The notes under the pieces: model-generated | Told to the model about the DNA's origin: nothing | Seen by the model: only the letters and a program-made list of their open reading frames with translations | Databases searched by the model: none | Program-made: the position numbers and the translations under genes | Assembly (NCBI GenBank): GCA_029721435.1 | Contig: CM056573.1 | Coordinates: 99,067,447-99,131,446 of the forward strand | Source of the DNA: Gymnothorax reevesii | Lineage: Eukaryota > Chordata > Actinopteri > Anguilliformes > Muraenidae | Direction of reading: 5' to 3' | DNA length: 64,000 bases | In this document: in pieces, positions 60,119 to 64,000 of the stretch | How the letters are laid out: every line of letters starts with the position of its first letter | How positions within the stretch are numbered: the first letter of the stretch is position 1

Positions 60119-60816
60119 TGTCACAATCTTTGTGTCTCCTCTATTGTCATCTCCGCCATTCCAGAAACTTTTAGAGGATTTGTCCTTTAATTGGTTTGGC
60201 ATCTTGCGTGCCTCCCCTCGCCAGGTGCAATCCCTTTGTATGCCCTGTTTCTTTGTGTTCCCACAGCGTATAAAAGCCATTGTTCTGTGTTGCTGAATTG
60301 CTGGATTGTCATGCTTTTTGCCTTTAAACTATCTGTTTATGTCATCTGATTTTGAATTATATTATCATCCTTGGAAATTATGATACCTTGATAATAGGGA
60401 ACGATGTGACTGCTCTTTGGATCGATATTAATAGGAACTATCTCCTTGGCCTTATTGTCAGTATCCAGTGTTCAGACCGCATTCCTGTCGACCTGCCTTT
60501 CTTGTTTGTTCCTCTTCCCACCCAAAGCTTTATCAGTCTCCAGGACTGGGACTTCGTTCTTGTGAAAACCCTCAGACCTGCCGTTTGGCAGTTCTGTTTG
60601 ATGAGGGTTAATACCACTAGTTTTCTCTCTGAAAACACCACTGGCTGAGAGCAGACACGCCCATTACCCTCAATATGCAATACAATCTAAGCTGGACTTT
60701 GTTTGTATTGCTTTGGGCTTCGGCCCATCCCCAGTTGTTGCCATATTCCTATTAATAAACCACCTCATATGATATTGCCATAAATCTGCCTGTGATTCCT
60801 TATCTGGATCATAACA
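60119..60816 (+). mobile_element. Solo LTR (698 bp)
   Basis: TGTCACAATC...GATCATAACA with flanks GTTAC (60114-60118) and GTAAC (60817-60821), a 5-bp duplication with one mismatch. A TATA box (gtataaaag, 60268-60276) and an AATAAA (60754-60759) are correctly ordered on the + strand. It is unlike the LTRs at 12989 and 6122, so a different family. No internal region remains. Confidence 0.82.
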
Positions 60817-60821
60817 GTAAC

Positions 60822-61018
60822 TCCCTTATGCATCCACTGACTATACTAGACTCCACAGACTGACACTCCCTCATGCACATACCGATTTTTCTACACATCA
60901 CGCACTGTCACTCCCTCAGGCATTCACTGACTCTGCTCCACGCCACAAACTGATGCTTTCTCATGTCTATACTGATTTTATACACAAAACTTACCGTCAC
61001 AATTGACTGTACTACACA
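60822..61018 (+). repeat. Degenerate minisatellite, later block
   Basis: Units such as ctcccttatgcatccactga ctatactagactccacagac tgacactc, the same pattern as 56410-56752. Continues at 61324-61460 after the foldback insertion. Confidence 0.75.
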
Positions 61019-61032
61019 CCACAAACTGGGCT

Positions 61033-61323
61033 CTAGGACTCTTGTCCCCTGGCTTTTTATCCCAAAACTTTTCTTACCCGAATTTTTTCGTCCTTGGACT
61101 TTTCGTCGGCATGGAATTTTTCGTGCCCGGACTCTTTATCCCTGGATGGTTCATCCCCAATAATGCTTTGCCGTCTTCCTGTATTATAACACTATCCCTA
61201 ACCCTAACCTTAACCCTTATAATAGTCCACAGGGATGAAAAGTCCTGGAACGAAAAGTCCTCAGGGACAAATAATTTGCGGGCAAAAAGCCTGGGATGAA
61301 AAATCTGCGGACGAAGAGTCCTG
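61033..61323. mobile_element. Foldback element with CCTAA-rich core
   Basis: AGGACTCTTGTCCCCTGGCT TTTTATCCCA pairs with TGGGATGAAAAATCTGCGGA CGAAGAGTCCT at the other end. Inside are several ggacttttcgtc / gacgaaaagtcc-like words in both orientations. The centre (61194-61218) reads ccctaaccctaaccttaacc. Confidence 0.8.
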
Positions 61324-62469
61324 TTACCCACAAAAGGATACTCCTGTATGTCTACACTGATTCTATGCACAACACTTGCTGTGCTCTTTATGCAGCCACT
61401 GACTCTGCACTCCACAGACTGATGATCTCTTACATACTCATTCTACCACAAACCACAAACCCACACCTTTGTGCTGCGGCTACGTTTATGCTCATGGTTA
61501 GTCATACGGATGATTTTATTATCCATTCTGAAATGAACAGTCTACAATTAATCCTTTTTTTAGAGAGATCAGTAGTAAAGTAAAAAGTACAGGAGTTTTT
61601 GGGTAAAACTGGAAAATTTTATTTGCGTAATAATTGCATAATTGACAAAGGCCTCCAGAAGAGAAGCACAGTTTCGCTGCATAAAGTAGTTCTTCCTCAC
61701 TAACATTGGAATCTTTATCTTTACACTAAAATTTGATCACTTTCCTGTGAACTCCAGGTCCTTTGGGGCTGTTAGCATAATATTTAATTGTTAGAATGTT
61801 GGAAGTACATTTATTTACCATTTGCACAACTATGCAAGAGCTCTTTGGTAGCCCTCTGCTCATGGAGTTTGTAGAACTGGTGTTGGGAGGAGGGAGGCGT
61901 GGGCAGAATTGAAAGCCTTGTAGCTCACCATGGTTGTGTATTATTGTGGATTATCAGTAGAATTCCGCTGCTTTGCGTGGATGATCCTCGACAGTGTAAA
62001 TAACGCAGACCTGCCGGGTAAAATAACGGAGGAGATTAACCTCCTTGGCAAAGGCACAGACAGTAAAAGCCTTTCCAAAACAGTATTGCACGGGACAGGA
62101 AGACCTGAGATTGTGCTTTGGTGTAGATTTGTCTGTGTGTGTGCGTTTTTTGTTGTTTACAAGCCCAACTATATGTTTGTACTAAAAACATTTATTTCTT
62201 GAGTAAAATGTGTTTTTTTTTTTTGCTCTTTGACTTCATCTTATTCTGTGATAGTGCTATTTCTGGAATTGTAAAAAAATAAAAAGAAGAATTCATTTAT
62301 GTGAGTAAGAGTATCCAGTAGCGCAGTGGATTAGTTTTAATCCTTTGCTGTGTACCCTTTCGTGCAACAGTATCTCATTCTGTAATGCCTTGTGCATATA
62401 TCTAATGGAGTACTATTTATTTTTACTCAGTTGAAGGAAGTGAAAAGTGCCTTTTGCCGTACAATAAAT

Positions 62470-62526
62470 TTTATTGCTATTATTATTATTATAATTCTTA
62501 CAATAATAATAATAATTATTATTATT
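62470..62526. repeat. (ATT)n / (AAT)n palindromic microsatellite
   Basis: ATT units followed, after ataattcttac, by AAT units and then ATT again; the first two blocks are reverse complements and could form a hairpin. Confidence 0.85.
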
Positions 62527-63804
62527 GCTTGAAAATTCAGGAGAACTTCCATTGGTCTTTTAAAAACCATAAAAGATCATTTTGCTGCTTAAAATCATAC
62601 TGCTGCTATTTTGCTACATAGATAAAACTTGAGTGTAGTGACATTGCCATTGTCACTACAGTATTTACTCTCGGCAAATGAAATGATTACTTTTTACACT
62701 TCTTACCAAAAAAGCCTTTGTTGACTTAACCATTACAGCCTTGTCACTTTCTTTCTGTGTTTTGTCTCTACTTGTGTACACACTGTATATGCAGCCCTGT
62801 TATGTAGTGATCTGTCCAATAGTGTGCATATTCCCAAGGCCATCTTTCTCTCTTCATCGCTTTCCTTCTCTCTCTTTCTTACCAGGTAGAGACTCTTTGG
62901 AGTCTCTCTAATGTATCCCTGGCGCCTTTAAGATATGGTTATAATTCCGTCAATCTGATTTTTCTATCTTTCTATTCTTTGTTCTTACTTTAGCAGGTAA
63001 AACTCCTCAGATCCAGCAGCTCTACCCCTGCTTTTATATAATTTGGGAAGTAGTCCATCTAACTCCTCCAGCAGCCCTATCGCTGTCTGCCGGCTCATAG
63101 GTTACGCGACTCCATGATGTACAGTATCAACATTTTATCCGCTCAACATCGACACGCTATCAATTGGTCTCCACCGCAACCTGAGATGCGTGCCACAGAT
63201 AGACCTGAGACAATAGCATTCTTTACCTGTGAACACAACATTTGCATTGTGCGGAGCAATGACCGTGAAATCCTGGCCATCTCAGTCTTGTCTTAAGCTT
63301 TGAATCTATTTCATGCTTTGGTTGAGTAACCCATATCTATGTTTGCCCTTATATCACTGAAGTCCTTTATTTTTTTATGATGCAGTTTCAACTTTCAAAA
63401 TAAGCACACGGTTCGTTTTACTCTGAAGTGCTTTCTGCCTCACTGCTGTTGTTCTGTAACTTTACTTCTGTGTAACATTATGCACACTCTCTCTAAATAT
63501 TTTTTAATTGTGTCAGGCAGGAGTCAGTTTTATCTTTGATATTTTATGGTGCAAAAACTCATATTCTAGGTTCTCAATTTTTTGTTGTGTTTTTTATTGT
63601 TTGCTGAAATCAAAAAATAATTTACTACTGATAATATGAAAATCCTTTTTATCTGATCATTCAAATATCAATCCTCCAAGGGGAGTAAGGGAATATGTGA
63701 CACAATTTTAAGTTCCCTCCACCAAATCAAAAGGACAGGGAAGTACAGAAATTAAAAAAAATAAGTTGATTCAGGTATCAATAAATCATAACATTAATAA
63801 GCAA

Positions 63805-63852
63805 ATGTAAAAATACACAAATACAAAAATAAATAAATAACTAAATAAATAG
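63805..63852. repeat. AAATA-type simple repeat
   Basis: Run of aaaata and aaataaata units (aaatacaaaaataaataaat). Confidence 0.8.
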
Positions 63853-64000
63853 GCAGATAATTCCATTTATTTCTGTGTGCCTGAGGCTTTTATTTGTTTT
63901 TTTATTATTCTGGAAGATTCTGTCCTCCTCATACTGCGCCATGATGCTTTTGTCAGACAAAATAATGATTCATAAATATCTCCTTCACCCTCACGTTAGT

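Larger units (their letters stand above)
53034..64000 (+). other. Intron 9 (at least 11 kb, open at window end)
   Basis: No formin exon found after 53033. Contents: foldback MITE copy 2 (54032-54230), repeat-free GC-balanced block (54600-55330), TAGA microsatellite (55827-55846), minisatellite (56410-61460) broken by several insertions, TA microsatellite (58316-58371), ATT palindromic tract (62470-62526) and A/T-rich simple sequence (63805-63852). I see nothing recognisable in 53034-54030, 55331-55826, 55847-56409, 61461-62469 and 62527-63804. Confidence 0.8.

Noticed and set aside
61930..62202. 90-codon + strand frame in intron 9 as a formin exon or small gene
   Set aside because: No homology to the FH2 C-terminus, no fitting phase-1 acceptor and no domain.
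62880..63020. Polypyrimidine-AG sites (ttcttaccag, ctttagcag) as acceptors of the next FH2 exon
   Set aside because: The sequences after them (gtagagactctttgg, gtaaaactcctcag) do not encode FH2 residues in phase 1.
63230..63255. Octamer/Sox-like composite site (acaacatttgcattgt)
   Set aside because: A single short match in 64 kb is expected by chance, and the order and spacing differ from the canonical composite element.

Overview
The window is nuclear DNA of a vertebrate, most likely a ray-finned fish. It holds part of one protein-coding gene on the + strand, a formin, split by spliceosomal introns that are full of fish-type transposons (Tc1/mariner, hAT, PIF/Harbinger-like, Ty3/Gypsy LTR elements, CR1/L2- and L1/Tx1-type LINEs). 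I cannot name the species.

The gene enters the window inside its proline-rich FH1 domain (1-314) and continues through eight more exons of the FH2 actin-nucleating domain: 10626-10767, 39149-39236, 44771-44832, 45171-45259, 46187-46316, 48551-48697, 52301-52360 and 52913-53033. All nine exons join in one open frame, with a GT donor or AG acceptor at every junction inside the window. The FH2 sequence matches vertebrate FMN1 (formin-1) better than FMN2, although the visible FH1 repeats look like those usually associated with FMN2. The gene start and the last part of FH2 with the C-terminus lie outside the window; I found no further exon between 53034 and 64000.

Layout. Intron 1 (315-10625) has two Tc1-type copies, one of them split by a solo LTR with a 5-bp target duplication. 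Intron 2 (10768-39148, 28 kb) is the repeat sink: a near-complete but internally deleted Gypsy element (12989-17882), a stack of elements nested about four deep (17933-21856), an L1/Tx1-like LINE with a 16-bp target duplication (22676-25412), a second Gypsy-type LTR split by a hAT-like element with a perfect 8-bp duplication, several Tc1 copies, and foldback or MITE-like elements. Intron 3 has another Tc1 copy and a GC-rich block with a TATA box. Introns 4-8 are short, except that intron 7 carries a roughly 1.4-kb imperfect palindrome and a helicase-like coding scrap. Intron 9 has a minisatellite broken up by several insertions, including a hAT-like element inside another hAT-like element and a solo LTR.

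The only host gene function visible is actin filament nucleation and elongation: FH1 binds profilin-actin and SH3/WW proteins, FH2 dimerises and caps barbed ends. In tetrapods FMN1 introns also hold long-range enhancers of the neighbouring GREM1 gene, so the repeat-free, GC-balanced intron blocks are noted as candidate regulatory DNA. That is inference, since no alignment could be run. All other long open frames appear to be transposon remnants or chance frames.
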